Shown here: positions 50,635-60,604 of the stretch, piece after piece
Numbering within the stretch: the stretch's first letter is position 1
Layout of the letters: each line of letters opens with the position of its first letter
From: Marinobacter sp. BGYM27
Lineage (GTDB): Bacteria; Pseudomonadota; Gammaproteobacteria; Pseudomonadales; Oleiphilaceae
Assembly (NCBI GenBank): GCA_025153445.1
Contig: JANZNS010000003.1
Coordinates: 186,001-250,000 of the forward strand
Reading direction: 5' to 3'
DNA: 64,000 nucleotides
Translations under genes and position numbers: made by a program
Notes under the pieces: generated by a model
What the model was told of the DNA's origin: nothing
The model's input: the letters and a program-made list of their open reading frames with translations, nothing else
The model's database searches: none

Positions 50635-52056
50635 ATGAGATTCAGATTTCCGATCACCGCCACATTCTCCCTTGGCATCCTGACGCTGCTGGCCAATATG
50701 GCACCGGCTACCGCAGCCCCCGAGTATCCGGTTCAGGACACACCGCAGACCGGTGGTCAGGGCAGCGTATCCCAGAAGGACCACAATGCGTTTTCGTTGC
50801 CTCAAAGCAACCTGCCAATGACCAAACGGCTGGACTTCAGCGTGGGCAACAGTTTCTTTCGCAACCCCTGGGTAGAAGCGCCATCCAGCACTGAAGCGCG
50901 GGACGGACTTGGCCCCCTGTTCAACACCAATACCTGCCAAGGCTGCCATATCAAGGATGGCCGCGGCCACCCGCCAGCGGGTGATGCCCCCTCCGTCTCC
51001 CTGTTTTTACGGCTGTCAGTACCGGCCGATCCTGAAAAGGACGCCGACACCCTGCGCTTGAACGGCGTCGTGCCGGCCCCGGTTTATGGTGGTCAATTAC
51101 AGACCTCAGCCATCTCCGGAATGAAGCCCGAGGCCGACATGATCGTGAGCTGGGAGCCGCTGGAGAAAAGCTTCGCAGACGGCACCACCGTGACCCTGCG
51201 CCGCCCGGTTTACACTATCGAGAACCCTAACTATGGCCCCATTCCCGAGAACCTGCTGACCTCCCCGAGAGTTGCGCCCCCGATGATCGGGATGGGGTTG
51301 ATCGCTGCCATACCGGAAGCCGATCTACTGGCCAATGCTGACCCGGATGACAGTGACGGGGATGGGCTTTCCGGACGCCCCAATCAGGTGTGGGACAAAG
51401 CTGCCAATAAAACGACGATCGGCCGATTCGGCTGGAAGGCAGGCGAACCTACCGTGATGCAACAAAGCATGGGCGCCTTTGCCGGCGATATGGGGCTGAC
51501 ATCTGCCCTGTCTCCTACCACCGACTGCACCGAAAGCCAGGACTGCGGACGCCTGCCTGATGGCGGGGCACCGGAAGTCAGCGACAAGATTGCCAACTTT
51601 GTTGCGTTCTACGCCAGCAGTCTGGCCGTTCCGGAGCGTCGCGACCTGAATGCCCCGGCGGTTCAGAAGGGAGCTGCGCTATTCAACGCCACCGGTTGCG
51701 CGGGATGCCACACGCCACGGCATAAAACAGGCGCAGTGGAAGACCGGCCTGACCTGAGTCAACAGGTTATCTGGCCATACACCGACCTGCTGTTGCACGA
51801 TATGGGCCCTGAACTCGCCGACAACCGCCCGGAATTTGAAGCGACTGGGCAGGAATGGCGCACACCGCCCCTGTGGGGGCTGGGTCTGGCACTGGATGTC
51901 AATCCACAGGCGGGTTTCCTGCATGACGGTCGGGCACGCAACCCGGAAGAAGCCATACTCTGGCACGGCGGCGAAGCCAAGCCCGCGGCTGACCGCTATC
52001 GCAAGCTCGACAAAACACAACGCGACGCGCTGATAGAGTTCCTTAATTCGCTGTGA
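50635..52056 (+). CDS. di-haem oxidoreductase family protein (cytochrome c)
   Basis: A 473-residue periplasmic protein of the di-haem oxidoreductase family, with a signal peptide at about 1-27. Two c-type haem sites are seen: CQGCH at 101-105 and CAGCH at 355-359. The distal histidine/methionine candidates are GRGHPP and LHDMGPEL. The pair of non-haem cysteines CTESQDC near 300 may form a disulfide. In known iron clusters it is coded with imelysin. ATG 50635 is used; the CTT...translation signals are weak. Confidence 0.9.
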   Translation: MRFRFPITATFSLGILTLLANMAPATAAPEYPVQDTPQTGGQGSVSQKDHNAFSLPQSNLPMTKRLDFSVGNSFFRNPWVEAPSSTEARDGLGPLFNTNTCQGCHIKDGRGHPPAGDAPSVSLFLRLSVPADPEKDADTLRLNGVVPAPVYGGQLQTSAISGMKPEADMIVSWEPLEKSFADGTTVTLRRPVYTIENPNYGPIPENLLTSPRVAPPMIGMGLIAAIPEADLLANADPDDSDGDGLSGRPNQVWDKAANKTTIGRFGWKAGEPTVMQQSMGAFAGDMGLTSALSPTTDCTESQDCGRLPDGGAPEVSDKIANFVAFYASSLAVPERRDLNAPAVQKGAALFNATGCAGCHTPRHKTGAVEDRPDLSQQVIWPYTDLLLHDMGPELADNRPEFEATGQEWRTPPLWGLGLALDVNPQAGFLHDGRARNPEEAILWHGGEAKPAADRYRKLDKTQRDALIEFLNSL

Positions 52057-52070
52057 CAGGAGAATTCCAA

Positions 52071-53108
52071 ATGACAGGCTTGAAACAGGCCGCCATTCGA
52101 GGGCTGGCATGTGCAGTACTAATCCTGCCTGGCATCGTCTCGGCGCAAGACGAATCCCCTCGTCAGCAATGGCAGAAAGGCATTGCTGCTGCCTATAGTG
52201 ATCTGGCGTCGACATCCCAATCACTGGCAAATACCACCCGACGCTATTGTCAGGCGCCCAGCGATGCCGGCCGAACAACATTAGTTGATAGCTGGCGCAA
52301 GGCTTACACCGCCTGGCAGGCCGTCCGCTACGTGGATTTCGGCCCTATCGAACAGAACAGTCGCGCGTGGCAACTGCAGTTCTGGCCCGATTCAAAAAAC
52401 CTGATCGCCCGTAAAGCCAATTACTGGCTAGGCCAGGACGCCCCGGTCACGGCTGATCAGGTCAATAGCGACAGCGTCGCACTGCAAGGCTTCCCCGCAA
52501 TGGAATACCTGCTGTTCGATCAGCAGCCAGCGAAACGCGGCCACGCCCTGCCAGAAGCGCAAGCCTGCTCGCTGGCCGTAGCCATTGCAGAGCACATTCA
52601 GACCACCTCCCAATCCCTGAGCGACGATTGGGCGGCATTTACACCGCACTACGTTGAAGGCGAGCAATATACCGCCACCACCGTGAAAGCCGCATTGAAC
52701 GGCGTCGAGATCATTCAGGACAAACGTCTTGCCGCCCCCATGGGACTGCGTGGCAATGGTTCTCGCAACGGCTATCTGGCGGATGCCTGGCGCAGCGGCG
52801 AATCACTGACCACCATCAAGGCCAGTATCAAGGGGCTGCAAACATCGTTTTTGCCGGGCGCGGTGACACTGCTCAAGCAAAACGATCAGGCCAAGCTGGC
52901 GACCAAACTCAGCCGTCAGTTTGAACGCACGCTAAAAGAGTTCGATGCGCTGCCCCACGCCCTGGCACCCTTGCTCGAAACTGATGACGGCTATCGCAAG
53001 TTGCAAGGGCTTTTCATCGAAGTCAGCCAGCTGGATCAGATCATCAATAACAATGTGGCGCCAGCGCTGGGTATTACCCGAGGCTTCAACTCCAGCGATG
53101 GGGACTGA
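52071..53108 (+). CDS. second imelysin-family protein
   Basis: A 345-residue imelysin with a signal peptide (GLACAVLILPGIVSAQ). It carries the family motif variant GFPAMEYLLFDQQP near 142 where the first copy has GYHAIEF. The other block appears as YTAWQAVRYVDFGPIEQN near 80. The His of GxHxxE is replaced by Pro, typical of this second imelysin subgroup. ATG 52071 is preceded by ACAGGAG and is nine bases after the di-haem gene's stop. It likely cooperates with the other operon products in periplasmic iron handling. Confidence 0.9.
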   Translation: MTGLKQAAIRGLACAVLILPGIVSAQDESPRQQWQKGIAAAYSDLASTSQSLANTTRRYCQAPSDAGRTTLVDSWRKAYTAWQAVRYVDFGPIEQNSRAWQLQFWPDSKNLIARKANYWLGQDAPVTADQVNSDSVALQGFPAMEYLLFDQQPAKRGHALPEAQACSLAVAIAEHIQTTSQSLSDDWAAFTPHYVEGEQYTATTVKAALNGVEIIQDKRLAAPMGLRGNGSRNGYLADAWRSGESLTTIKASIKGLQTSFLPGAVTLLKQNDQAKLATKLSRQFERTLKEFDALPHALAPLLETDDGYRKLQGLFIEVSQLDQIINNNVAPALGITRGFNSSDGD

Positions 53109-53111
53109 CCC

Positions 53112-54233
53112 ATGCTCAACCGGCGGCTATTTCTTCAGGGCAGTCTTGCCACAGCGGCACTCGGCGCATTCGGTGGTTTGACCGGCTGTGCCGCATCGCT
53201 TCAGAAGCAAACAGCCCCGCCATCCAGATTATTTATCAGCGCTGTGGACAATACGGACGGTGCCCACCTTATCGCGGGTATCGACAGCGCCGGCAAGACC
53301 CGCTTTCAACTGCCGGTAAGCGATCGCTGTCATGGCGGCTGTGCCCACCCGGGCCAGCAGCAGGCTGTAGTGTTTGCCCGCCGCCCCGGTCGTCATTTCT
53401 ATGTTATTGATACCGACAGCGGCAAGATTCACAAGACGGTGGAAGCCGGCCCTGAATATCACTTCTATGGCCACGGCGTGTTCAGTACTGACGGTCGCTA
53501 TCTTTATGTCACCGTGAACCACTTCACCAGCGGCGACGGATTTATTCGAGTGTACGATGCCGGTAACGACTATCAGGTGGTCGACAACTTTGCGGTCGAT
53601 GGCATCGGCCCCCACGAACTCCGGCTTCACCCCGATGGTGACACCCTGATCATTGCGCTCGGCGGCATCAAGACCCACCCAGACTATGACCGGATAAAGC
53701 TTAATCTGGACACCATGAAGCCGGCGTTGCTGCTGATGGACCGCCATAGCGGCCGCATTAACCAGCGATATACGCCCTCGCACCATCAGCTCAGCTGTCG
53801 TCATCTTGATGTGAGCCCGGAAGGCGTGGTGATCGCCGGCTACCAGTATCAGGGCCCGGAGTGGGAAACACCCCCACTGATCGCCCGACTGGACACCCGC
53901 AACGGCGAATTCAGTGAAATCGCGCTGCCCTCCGACCTGCAAGCCAGTCTGAACAATTACACGGCCAGCATTGCCATCAGCCCCAATGCCCCTCACGCGG
54001 CGATAACCGCGCCCCGCGGCCATCAGGTGGTGATGATAAATTACCTGACCGGCGCGTTAATCCGCACGGCTGAAGTACACGATGTCGCCGGCGCTCTGCC
54101 GGATGATCAAGACGGATTTATAGTGTCCTCCGGCCAGGGCGGTGTGTTTCATGTCACGCCTCAATCAGATGCTATTTCAGCACTCGGTCACTACCGCTTT
54201 CACTGGGACAACCACCTGACGCTGGCAAGTTAA
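53112..54233 (+). CDS. DUF1513 protein, lipoprotein with Tat-like signal
   Basis: A 373-residue beta-propeller-like protein. The N-terminus NRRLFLQGSLATAALGAFGGLTGC has twin arginines plus a lipobox (LTGC), so it may be exported folded and then lipidated. The body shows seven repeated strand blocks, including YLYVTVNHFTSGDGFIRVYD, PHELRLHPDGDTLIIALGGIKTHPDY and SSGQGGVFHV. DUF1513 genes typically sit in imelysin clusters. The start is three bases after the imelysin stop, so they are cotranscribed. Confidence 0.9.
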   Translation: MLNRRLFLQGSLATAALGAFGGLTGCAASLQKQTAPPSRLFISAVDNTDGAHLIAGIDSAGKTRFQLPVSDRCHGGCAHPGQQQAVVFARRPGRHFYVIDTDSGKIHKTVEAGPEYHFYGHGVFSTDGRYLYVTVNHFTSGDGFIRVYDAGNDYQVVDNFAVDGIGPHELRLHPDGDTLIIALGGIKTHPDYDRIKLNLDTMKPALLLMDRHSGRINQRYTPSHHQLSCRHLDVSPEGVVIAGYQYQGPEWETPPLIARLDTRNGEFSEIALPSDLQASLNNYTASIAISPNAPHAAITAPRGHQVVMINYLTGALIRTAEVHDVAGALPDDQDGFIVSSGQGGVFHVTPQSDAISALGHYRFHWDNHLTLAS

Positions 54234-54373
54234 GATCTCCCTGCGCGCCCCCTGATTACGCCTGCTGGCAACTCCGCAACGCTTGATCAGAGGCTCTCTG
54301 GCTGTGTCGCTTTTGAAGGGCCACCAGGGCTGATATCCTTGCTCTACTTTTGATTCTCACCCGGAGCCCGCTC

Positions 54374-55681
54374 TTGTCTGACAAGCATCCCGATGCTGCA
54401 AGCCAGTTATACTCGCTGATCGCCAATGAAGAAGACGCCCGTGTCTGCACCGACATTTCCGATGGCGCCTGCCATGACGTACCACGTAATTTCTTCCTGA
54501 TACTCGGCAGTCTGGTGCTGACCAAACTCGGTGATCTGCTGATCAGTCCCAAAACCGTTCTCGCCTGGCTGCTCGGTGCCATCGGCGCTCCTGGGCTTGT
54601 GGCCTGGCTGGTGCCAATTCGCGAATCAGGCTCGCTGATTCCGCAAATGGTAATCGGCGCCTGGGTGCGGCAAAAGCCGGTGCGCAAATGGTTCTGGGTG
54701 GGTGGCAGTTTCGGGCAGGCGCTTAGCGTGGCGGGCATGGCAGCAAGCGTTTGGTTCATGACAGGCACAGCAGCGGGTGCCGGTGTCATTGGCTGCCTGA
54801 TTCTGTTCTCCCTGGGCCGCGGGTTCTGCTCGGTAGCGATGAAAGATGTGCAGGGCAAATGCGTGCCCAAAACCCGCCGGGGTCGACTGTCTGGCCTTGC
54901 AACGACGATCGGCGGATCTGCGACGGTTGCCCTGACTATGCTGCTATTCTGGAATCAGGGCGATCCCTCCACCGGATTCTATGTGATGCTGCTTTTGCTG
55001 GCGGCCTCTCTGTGGGTGATCGCCGGGATACTGTTTGCCGGTATCGACGAGGAACCCGGCGCCACCAGCGGCGGGGGCAGCGCACTGACGGAAGCGATCA
55101 AAAGCCTGTCGTTACTGAGGGATGACGCGCCGTTCCGGCATTTCGTGATCACACGTGCTCTGCTGCTGTGCTCCGCACTCGCCTCACCTTATTTTGTTTT
55201 GTTGGCGCAGCAGCAAGGCAACAGCAGCTGGTTGCTGGGCGGCTTCCTGCTCGCCAGCAGCCTGGCCAGTTCAGTCAGCGCGACAATCTGGGGTTGGATG
55301 GCCGACCGATCCAGCCGACAGGTGATCATTCGTGGTGCCGCAATCGCCAGCGCTGTGTGCGTGGTCGTCGGCGGCCTCAACCTGCTCGCAAGCGATGCGA
55401 TTGTCTCGCCCTGGTTTTATCCCGGTGCGTTCTTTGTGCTGAGCATCGCCCATGCCGGCGTTCGGCTGGGCCGAAAAACCTACCTGGTTGATATGGCCGG
55501 GGGAAACAAGCGGACGGATTATACCGCCGTCAGCAATACCGTGATCGGCGTGCTGTTACTCGTTACAGGAGGGCTTAGCGCATTGGCTTCACTGATCTCG
55601 CCCGGAGCCGTGATCATCATGCTCGGCGCTATGGGTGTGGCGGGCACCATAAGCGGTATTCGATTGAAGGAAGTGGAGTGA
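54374..55681 (+). CDS. MFS-like membrane transporter
   Basis: A protein of about 435 residues with eleven or twelve membrane segments. RGFCSVAMKDVQGKCVPKTRRGRLSGLATTIGGSATVALT is a conserved cytoplasmic loop region near 145-185, and GWMADRSSRQVIIRG near 310 resembles the MFS loop motif. I recognise it as MFS-like but not to a subfamily. TTG 54374 has GGAG seven bases upstream; TTG 54350 is an alternative. Substrate unknown. Confidence 0.72.
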   Translation: MSDKHPDAASQLYSLIANEEDARVCTDISDGACHDVPRNFFLILGSLVLTKLGDLLISPKTVLAWLLGAIGAPGLVAWLVPIRESGSLIPQMVIGAWVRQKPVRKWFWVGGSFGQALSVAGMAASVWFMTGTAAGAGVIGCLILFSLGRGFCSVAMKDVQGKCVPKTRRGRLSGLATTIGGSATVALTMLLFWNQGDPSTGFYVMLLLLAASLWVIAGILFAGIDEEPGATSGGGSALTEAIKSLSLLRDDAPFRHFVITRALLLCSALASPYFVLLAQQQGNSSWLLGGFLLASSLASSVSATIWGWMADRSSRQVIIRGAAIASAVCVVVGGLNLLASDAIVSPWFYPGAFFVLSIAHAGVRLGRKTYLVDMAGGNKRTDYTAVSNTVIGVLLLVTGGLSALASLISPGAVIIMLGAMGVAGTISGIRLKEVE

Positions 55682-55733
55682 ACCGCCGCTCTGGTGATCC
55701 ACGGCGATCCTGTTCTGTCTACCAGGCGCTGGA

Positions 55734-56156
55734 TCAGGGGGTCTTGCCGTCATTCAGTGCCAGCGCGCCTTTCACGATCCGGTAAATCACCCAAATCGAA
55801 ATCCCCAGCAGAATAAACCAGCCGATGATAAAGGGAGCGGTGATAATACCGATCACGCTCCACAGCAATCCGATCCAGAATGTTTTGATCTGCCAGCGAA
55901 AATGCGGCTCAACCCAGGTACCGGTCACTTCATCCAGTTTCACGTAATTGATGATCACGCCAACCAGCCCTGTTATTCCACCGACGAAAAAAGAGACCGC
56001 CTGCAGAATGTAGACGGCCACGGCGATATTTCGGTTCGGCTCCTTGCGCAGGTCATGAGCGGCAGGTTCAACGGTTTGAATGTCTGGTTCAGTCAAAATG
56101 AGGCCCTTTGATTCATCTTCATGTCTCTGAATTATAGAAGATGATAGCGGTCCCAT
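55734..56156 (-). CDS. DUF4870-like small membrane protein
   Basis: A 140-residue protein with a hydrophilic N-terminus and three membrane segments (IAVAVYILQAVSFFVGGITGLVGVIINYVK, KTFWIGLLWSVIGIITAPFIIGWFILL, ISIWVIYRIVKG). The overall form and the YxxQAxxxF-like first helix resemble DUF4870. The start is uncertain: ATG 56156 gives a long tail, while a TTG about 20 codons in gives a shorter one. Function unknown. Confidence 0.65.
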   Translation of the reverse strand: MGPLSSSIIQRHEDESKGLILTEPDIQTVEPAAHDLRKEPNRNIAVAVYILQAVSFFVGGITGLVGVIINYVKLDEVTGTWVEPHFRWQIKTFWIGLLWSVIGIITAPFIIGWFILLGISIWVIYRIVKGALALNDGKTP

Positions 56157-56192
56157 CGTCAGGAATTATGCTGATCGCGCACCTGCTGAACG

Positions 56193-56798
56193 TTAGAGCC
56201 CATTGATCACCAGATGCAGCGCGATCATCAGCATCATCAATGAAATAATGCCATCGATAATGCGCCAGGCCAGCGGCTTGGTCAGTACCGGTGCCAGCAT
56301 TGCCCCGCCCCATGCAAGCATCGCGAACCACATCACTGATGCACTGGTCGCGCCGGCAACAAACACCATCGGATCCGATTGCTGGGCGCCGATTGAAGGT
56401 ATCAACAACAGGGTATCGAGGTAGACCTGCGGATTCAGTAGCGTTACTGCGAGCGTCGTCGCAATCACAGCCCCCAGACTCCGACGATCGTCACCCCCGA
56501 CAGAAAGCGCTCCCCGCCCCTTCGCAGCGCGCAAAAATGCGGTAAATGACAGCCAGAAGAGAAACGCCACACCTGCCCAGCGCAGAATTTCCAACGCCGA
56601 AGGAGCCGCCACCAAAGCCGCACTCACACCCAGCATGCCGGCCGTAAACAACAGGGCATCAGTGCTCATGCACAGGACGGCGGACCACCAGTGATGCTCA
56701 CGTCGAAAGGCCTGTCCGAGCACATAGGCATTCTGGGCACCGATCGCAATGATGATGCCGCCGCAGACCACCAACCCTGTCAGATAACTTTGTAGCAT
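56193..56798 (-). CDS. argO: ArgO/LysE-type amino-acid exporter
   Basis: A 201-residue LysE-superfamily exporter with six membrane segments. IIIAIGAQNAYVLGQAF at about 15-31 is the ArgO/LysE hallmark, with TTLAVTLLNPQVYLDTLLLIPSIG near 116-139. Known members export arginine or lysine. It is divergent from an ArgP/LysG-like LysR regulator, the classical arrangement. CGGAGG precedes the ATG. Confidence 0.9.
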   Translation of the reverse strand: MLQSYLTGLVVCGGIIIAIGAQNAYVLGQAFRREHHWWSAVLCMSTDALLFTAGMLGVSAALVAAPSALEILRWAGVAFLFWLSFTAFLRAAKGRGALSVGGDDRRSLGAVIATTLAVTLLNPQVYLDTLLLIPSIGAQQSDPMVFVAGATSASVMWFAMLAWGGAMLAPVLTKPLAWRIIDGIISLMMLMIALHLVINGL

Positions 56799-56886
56799 TT
56801 CCGCCTCCGTTTGATTCAGAAGGCAAGCTTAGGTCATTCCAGCTATACTAAAAAATCATCCTACTAATACTGCATTAATTTTTCTT

Positions 56887-57774
56887 ATGCTGGACTACAA
56901 ACTACTTGAAGCACTGACCACCGTCATCGAAGCCGGTGGTTTTGAACGGGCAGGCTTGGTGCTCGGCCTCTCACAATCAGCTGTCTCACAGCGTATCAAG
57001 CTGCTTGAATCACGCCTTGGCCAGCCCGTGCTGACCCGTCACCCTTCATTGCAGGCCACAGTTGCGGGGCAGCGCCTGTTAAACCATATGCAACAGGTGC
57101 AACTGCTGGAACGGGATCTTCGGCGCCAGATTCCGGCGCTCTCCGCTGACCGGACACGCCTGAGAATCGCGCTCAATGCCGATTCACTGGCGACCTGGTG
57201 GGCAGATGCGATCGGTGATTTTTGCCAGGCAGAAGGCCTGTTACTTGATATGGTCATTGAGGATCAGGATATCGGCCTGCGCAGGATGCGTGACGGGGAT
57301 GTCGCCGCCTGCCTGTGCAGCAGTGATCAACCGGTAGCAGGCGCACGCTGCGTAGCGTTGGGCCAGATGCCCTACCGCGCACTCGCGCGTCCTGACTATA
57401 TCGACCGCTACTTCCCCGAGGGTCCGACACCCGCCGCTTTCCAGGAAGCGCCGGCCATCGTGTTTGGCCCCCATGACCAGTTGCAACATCGGTTTCTGGC
57501 GCAGTGCGGCTATCACGGGCGCTTTCCCTACCATCTGTGCCCGTCGTCGGAGGGATTTATCAGACTGGCAACGGCAGGCATGGGCTACGGCATGATTCCG
57601 GATATTCAAGCCAGACTCGCTGACCCTGATGGCACTCTGGCCAACCTTTCAGCCAACCATACCGTCACCGTAAAGCTCTATTGGCACTACTGGCGCCACA
57701 GCGGTGAGTTTATGGAAAGCCTTACCCTGACGCTGATTCAGGATGCCCGCCAGCGTCTACAACCACTGACCTGA
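56887..57774 (+). CDS. argP: ArgP/LysG-type LysR transcription regulator
   Basis: A 295-residue LysR-type regulator. The N-terminal winged helix contains LEALTTVIEAGGFERAGLVLGLSQSAVSQRIKLLESRLGQPVLTRH. The effector domain includes LRIALNADSLATWW near 95, a signature of ArgP/LysG. It should activate argO in response to arginine or lysine. The divergent promoter lies in the 88-base gap at 56799-56886, which has an AT-rich CTAATACTGCATTAATTTTT stretch. Confidence 0.9.
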   Translation: MLDYKLLEALTTVIEAGGFERAGLVLGLSQSAVSQRIKLLESRLGQPVLTRHPSLQATVAGQRLLNHMQQVQLLERDLRRQIPALSADRTRLRIALNADSLATWWADAIGDFCQAEGLLLDMVIEDQDIGLRRMRDGDVAACLCSSDQPVAGARCVALGQMPYRALARPDYIDRYFPEGPTPAAFQEAPAIVFGPHDQLQHRFLAQCGYHGRFPYHLCPSSEGFIRLATAGMGYGMIPDIQARLADPDGTLANLSANHTVTVKLYWHYWRHSGEFMESLTLTLIQDARQRLQPLT

Positions 57775-57783
57775 AGCATGAAA

Positions 57784-59433
57784 TCAATGCTCGGCATTGG
57801 GTTTGTAGCCCAACCTGAATCCGCCCCAGTGACGACCATTCACGTAAATCGGGACTGAAAGGTCATGCATGATTTCACCGGTATCCCGGCGATAGGTCTG
57901 CAGCAACATATCCTGAGTATGGCTGCCACAACGAATACCAGTGCGGTCGTTGAAGAGCCGTTTGCTGCGGCTCTTGATCAGATCCACCTTCGGGTCCCCC
58001 GTCTGCTCGTCTGCAAAGGCCCGGTTATGGGTTGGCACATAGCCGTCCGGGGCAGCCGCTATTGCAAACACCAGCGCCTGATGAGATTTCACCACCGGTT
58101 CCTGGATGTCGTGGAGATGGGTGTCAGTGAAACGATCAAAGCCACTGTGGTATTTTTGAGGCTGGGTGCCCGGCACCGGTACGCGATCCCGATCAAATAG
58201 CTGGGCCTCGCTCAACGTCCCGTTGGCCAGAGCCTGCTCAAAGATTCGCCCAATCTGATCCGCACCATCCCGCGCCTTGGCATAGAAAAACCGGTGGTAA
58301 CTGGTCTCGCTGTTCAGTGCGAAGGCTGCATTGGATTGTTCTGCCACATCCATTAATTTGGCAGCTTGTTTCGCGAGTGTCGATACCCCGGCATCACTCT
58401 CCGTTATATCGTCACGCAGGCTTTCAATCGCCTCAAACATCTGTTGCAGACTGGCCTCGTTGTTCTGATCGCCTTTGGCGATGCTGGCAATCTGTTGTTG
58501 CACGTCGTCGGTTTGGCGGCGGATATCGTCAAGCCGCTCCCCCACTTTTTCCACTGAACCCAGGCCGCTATCAATGCTGGATGCCAGCGTCTCGATCTGA
58601 GACACAATCACGGCGGTATCCGCCCTGAGCGCCTGCAGAGTATCGCCGACTTCCCGAGTCGCCTCTGACGTCCGGCCCGCCAGCTGCCTGACCTCATCCG
58701 CGACAACAGCAAAACCCCGGCCCTGCTCACCGGCTCTTGCAGCCTCGATCGCGGCATTCAGCGCCAGCAGATTGGTTTGTTCGGCAATGGACTCGATAAC
58801 GCTGGTGACACCCTGGATTTTCTCGGTTTTGTCATTCAGATCCTTGATATGACCCAGTGTTTCAGAGGATTGCTGGTGCACCCGACGCACGTCGTCGATC
58901 GCGCTTCCCAGCGCATCCCGGCCGCCAACACTGAGCAGACTGGCGTGACTTGCCATCCTCGCGCCTTCCGTTGCCTGGCCTGCCGAGTGGCGCACCGTCT
59001 CTGTAATCTGGCCAGCGTACTCCGCCATCTGCGCGGTGCTGGCAACCTGAGCATCCAGCCGCGCTTTTAGCGCGTCTGCTGCAAACGACACCTCTGCCGC
59101 AGAGATCGCATTGGCATCCGCACCTGATGCCAATGCGTCCACCAACAGTCGCCCCGTTCTGGCTTCGCTCACCAGCCCGGGGCAGAAGCCGGTAACGGGG
59201 TTGGGGGACTCCCAGTCACCCTCTTCCAGGCTGCGGAAACCTCTATCCAGGGGATCGAGCACGCGCAGGATTAACAACAATGTTGCCAACCCCATACCTA
59301 TAATGATGCCCACCACCAGCGATGCGTAATCAAGGCCCATTACTGGCGCAATAAAATAACCGCCAACTGCCAGAACCAACACTCCGATAGCGGCCGAGTT
59401 GATAGCGGGACGTGTAATAAATCTCATCGACAC
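57784..59433 (-). CDS. methyl-accepting chemotaxis protein with C-terminal sensor domain
   Basis: A 549-residue chemoreceptor. Two membrane segments at about 12-55 have almost no periplasmic loop between them. Then comes a signalling domain with the hairpin tip [35 protein letters not shown] near 218. After the coiled coil a C-terminal domain (about 370-549) includes [61 protein letters not shown]. This order is reversed from usual receptors and implies sensing of a cytoplasmic ligand. GTG 59433 or ATG 59427 starts it. Confidence 0.88.
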   Translation of the reverse strand: MSMRFITRPAINSAAIGVLVLAVGGYFIAPVMGLDYASLVVGIIIGMGLATLLLILRVLDPLDRGFRSLEEGDWESPNPVTGFCPGLVSEARTGRLLVDALASGADANAISAAEVSFAADALKARLDAQVASTAQMAEYAGQITETVRHSAGQATEGARMASHASLLSVGGRDALGSAIDDVRRVHQQSSETLGHIKDLNDKTEKIQGVTSVIESIAEQTNLLALNAAIEAARAGEQGRGFAVVADEVRQLAGRTSEATREVGDTLQALRADTAVIVSQIETLASSIDSGLGSVEKVGERLDDIRRQTDDVQQQIASIAKGDQNNEASLQQMFEAIESLRDDITESDAGVSTLAKQAAKLMDVAEQSNAAFALNSETSYHRFFYAKARDGADQIGRIFEQALANGTLSEAQLFDRDRVPVPGTQPQKYHSGFDRFTDTHLHDIQEPVVKSHQALVFAIAAAPDGYVPTHNRAFADEQTGDPKVDLIKSRSKRLFNDRTGIRCGSHTQDMLLQTYRRDTGEIMHDLSVPIYVNGRHWGGFRLGYKPNAEH

Positions 59434-59581
59434 TGCCTTTCCCTCTGAATAACACCCGAAACGACATGGATACGGATGCGCGTAAAACGCTACATGACAT
59501 ACAGGATAGGCAAATTTTGGAATAACGGGGAAAGTCTTGTGGCGAGATGGCAGAAATTAACCGGCGGGGAAGTCTATCGGC

Positions 59582-60163
59582 CTAGTGTGCCAGATCGGGA
59601 ATACCCTGCAGGAAGCCACCCACACGCTCGGCCATGGCGTCCCGATTCATAAAGTCGAGGTCGTTGGTATTGAGATGCAGGGAACGGCCACGACGCAAAA
59701 GGTTGCCGCTGCTATCCTGCATTTCGAAAACCAGATGACCCGATTCTACAATGCCGCTCTGGGGCCTGATATTGCCCGTGGTCTGCAGCTGGATACTGAT
59801 TGTCAGCGCCTTGCTATCAGCTTCCTGACGATACCCCTTAGCCGTCATTTGAGAGACCACTTCCTTTTCAATCTCGCGCAGCAAAGACGTGCGACCGGCA
59901 ACCGGTGTGACCTGTGTAGAGAAAGTGCTGATGCCTTCAGGCAAGGGTTTGATAGGTGATTCCAGATTCATGGACGGGGTAGGGTTCAGCCCGCAGGCAG
60001 CCAAACTGAAAATCATCAAAATGATAAAGGCTAGTCGGCAGACAGCGCCTGATGGTGACTTTTTGGGGCTTTGATATGAAAGGTGGGGAGAGAAAGCACC
60101 AGAGAAGCGCCTGGCGGCGCTCCCCCGGAAAATAGCGATCAACTTACTGGTTGGTCGCGTCAT
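59582..60163 (-). CDS. small lipoprotein of unknown function
   Basis: A 193-residue protein with the lipobox FSLAACGLNP near residue 58, which implies that residues before it are a long leader or that the true start lies nearer. The mature part (about 135 residues) has VSQMTAKGYRQEADSKALTISIQLQTTGN and GHLVFEMQDSSGNLLRRGRSLHL, a DUF4136-like pattern. ATG 60163 is behind AAGAAGG and overlaps the neighbouring lipoprotein gene by 20 bases. No better start is visible between there and the signal. Function unknown. Confidence 0.6.
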   Translation of the reverse strand: MTRPTSKLIAIFRGSAARRFSGAFSPHLSYQSPKKSPSGAVCRLAFIILMIFSLAACGLNPTPSMNLESPIKPLPEGISTFSTQVTPVAGRTSLLREIEKEVVSQMTAKGYRQEADSKALTISIQLQTTGNIRPQSGIVESGHLVFEMQDSSGNLLRRGRSLHLNTNDLDFMNRDAMAERVGGFLQGIPDLAH

Positions 60164-60452
60164 CGTAGCCTTCTTCGATGGCATCGCCAGTTTCTTCAGC
60201 TGCATCTTCAACAGCTTCGCCGGCTTCTTCAGCGCCTTCTTTGGTGTTTTCCCAAGCGCTATCTTCCTGGCCAGTCATCTTCTCAGCGCCTTCCTCCATG
60301 GAATCGCCTGCATCTTCGGCCATTTCACCGGTATTTTCGGCAGCCTGGTCAATAGACTCGCCCATATCTTCTGCGGGTGAATCATCCTGGCTACAACCGA
60401 CCAGTGCCAGACCCATCATAACTGCAAACATACCCGCGATTAACTTCTTCAT
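60144..60452 (-). CDS. small acidic lipoprotein (entericidin-like composition)
   Basis: A 102-residue lipoprotein: MKKLIAGMFAVMMGLALVGC signal, then a mature part almost wholly made of Glu, Asp, Ala and Gly heptad-like repeats (EEAGEAVEDAAEETGDAIEEG), likely an amphipathic helix. No enzymatic motif. ATG 60452 is chosen because the signal starts there. It overlaps the downstream lipoprotein gene. Confidence 0.75.
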   Translation of the reverse strand: MKKLIAGMFAVMMGLALVGCSQDDSPAEDMGESIDQAAENTGEMAEDAGDSMEEGAEKMTGQEDSAWENTKEGAEEAGEAVEDAAEETGDAIEEGYDDATNQ

Positions 60453-60604
60453 GTGATGTCCCTCTGCTAAATAAAAATTCCAAAGTGATTTATCGTCACT
60501 GCGCCAATAGTGTAGGGGTAGGCTGCATAGCAAAACAATAAACACGCGATTACGTTTTTTTTAATAATCACAGAATCTTAGCGATTTTCGACTGCGGCTA
60601 TCAC

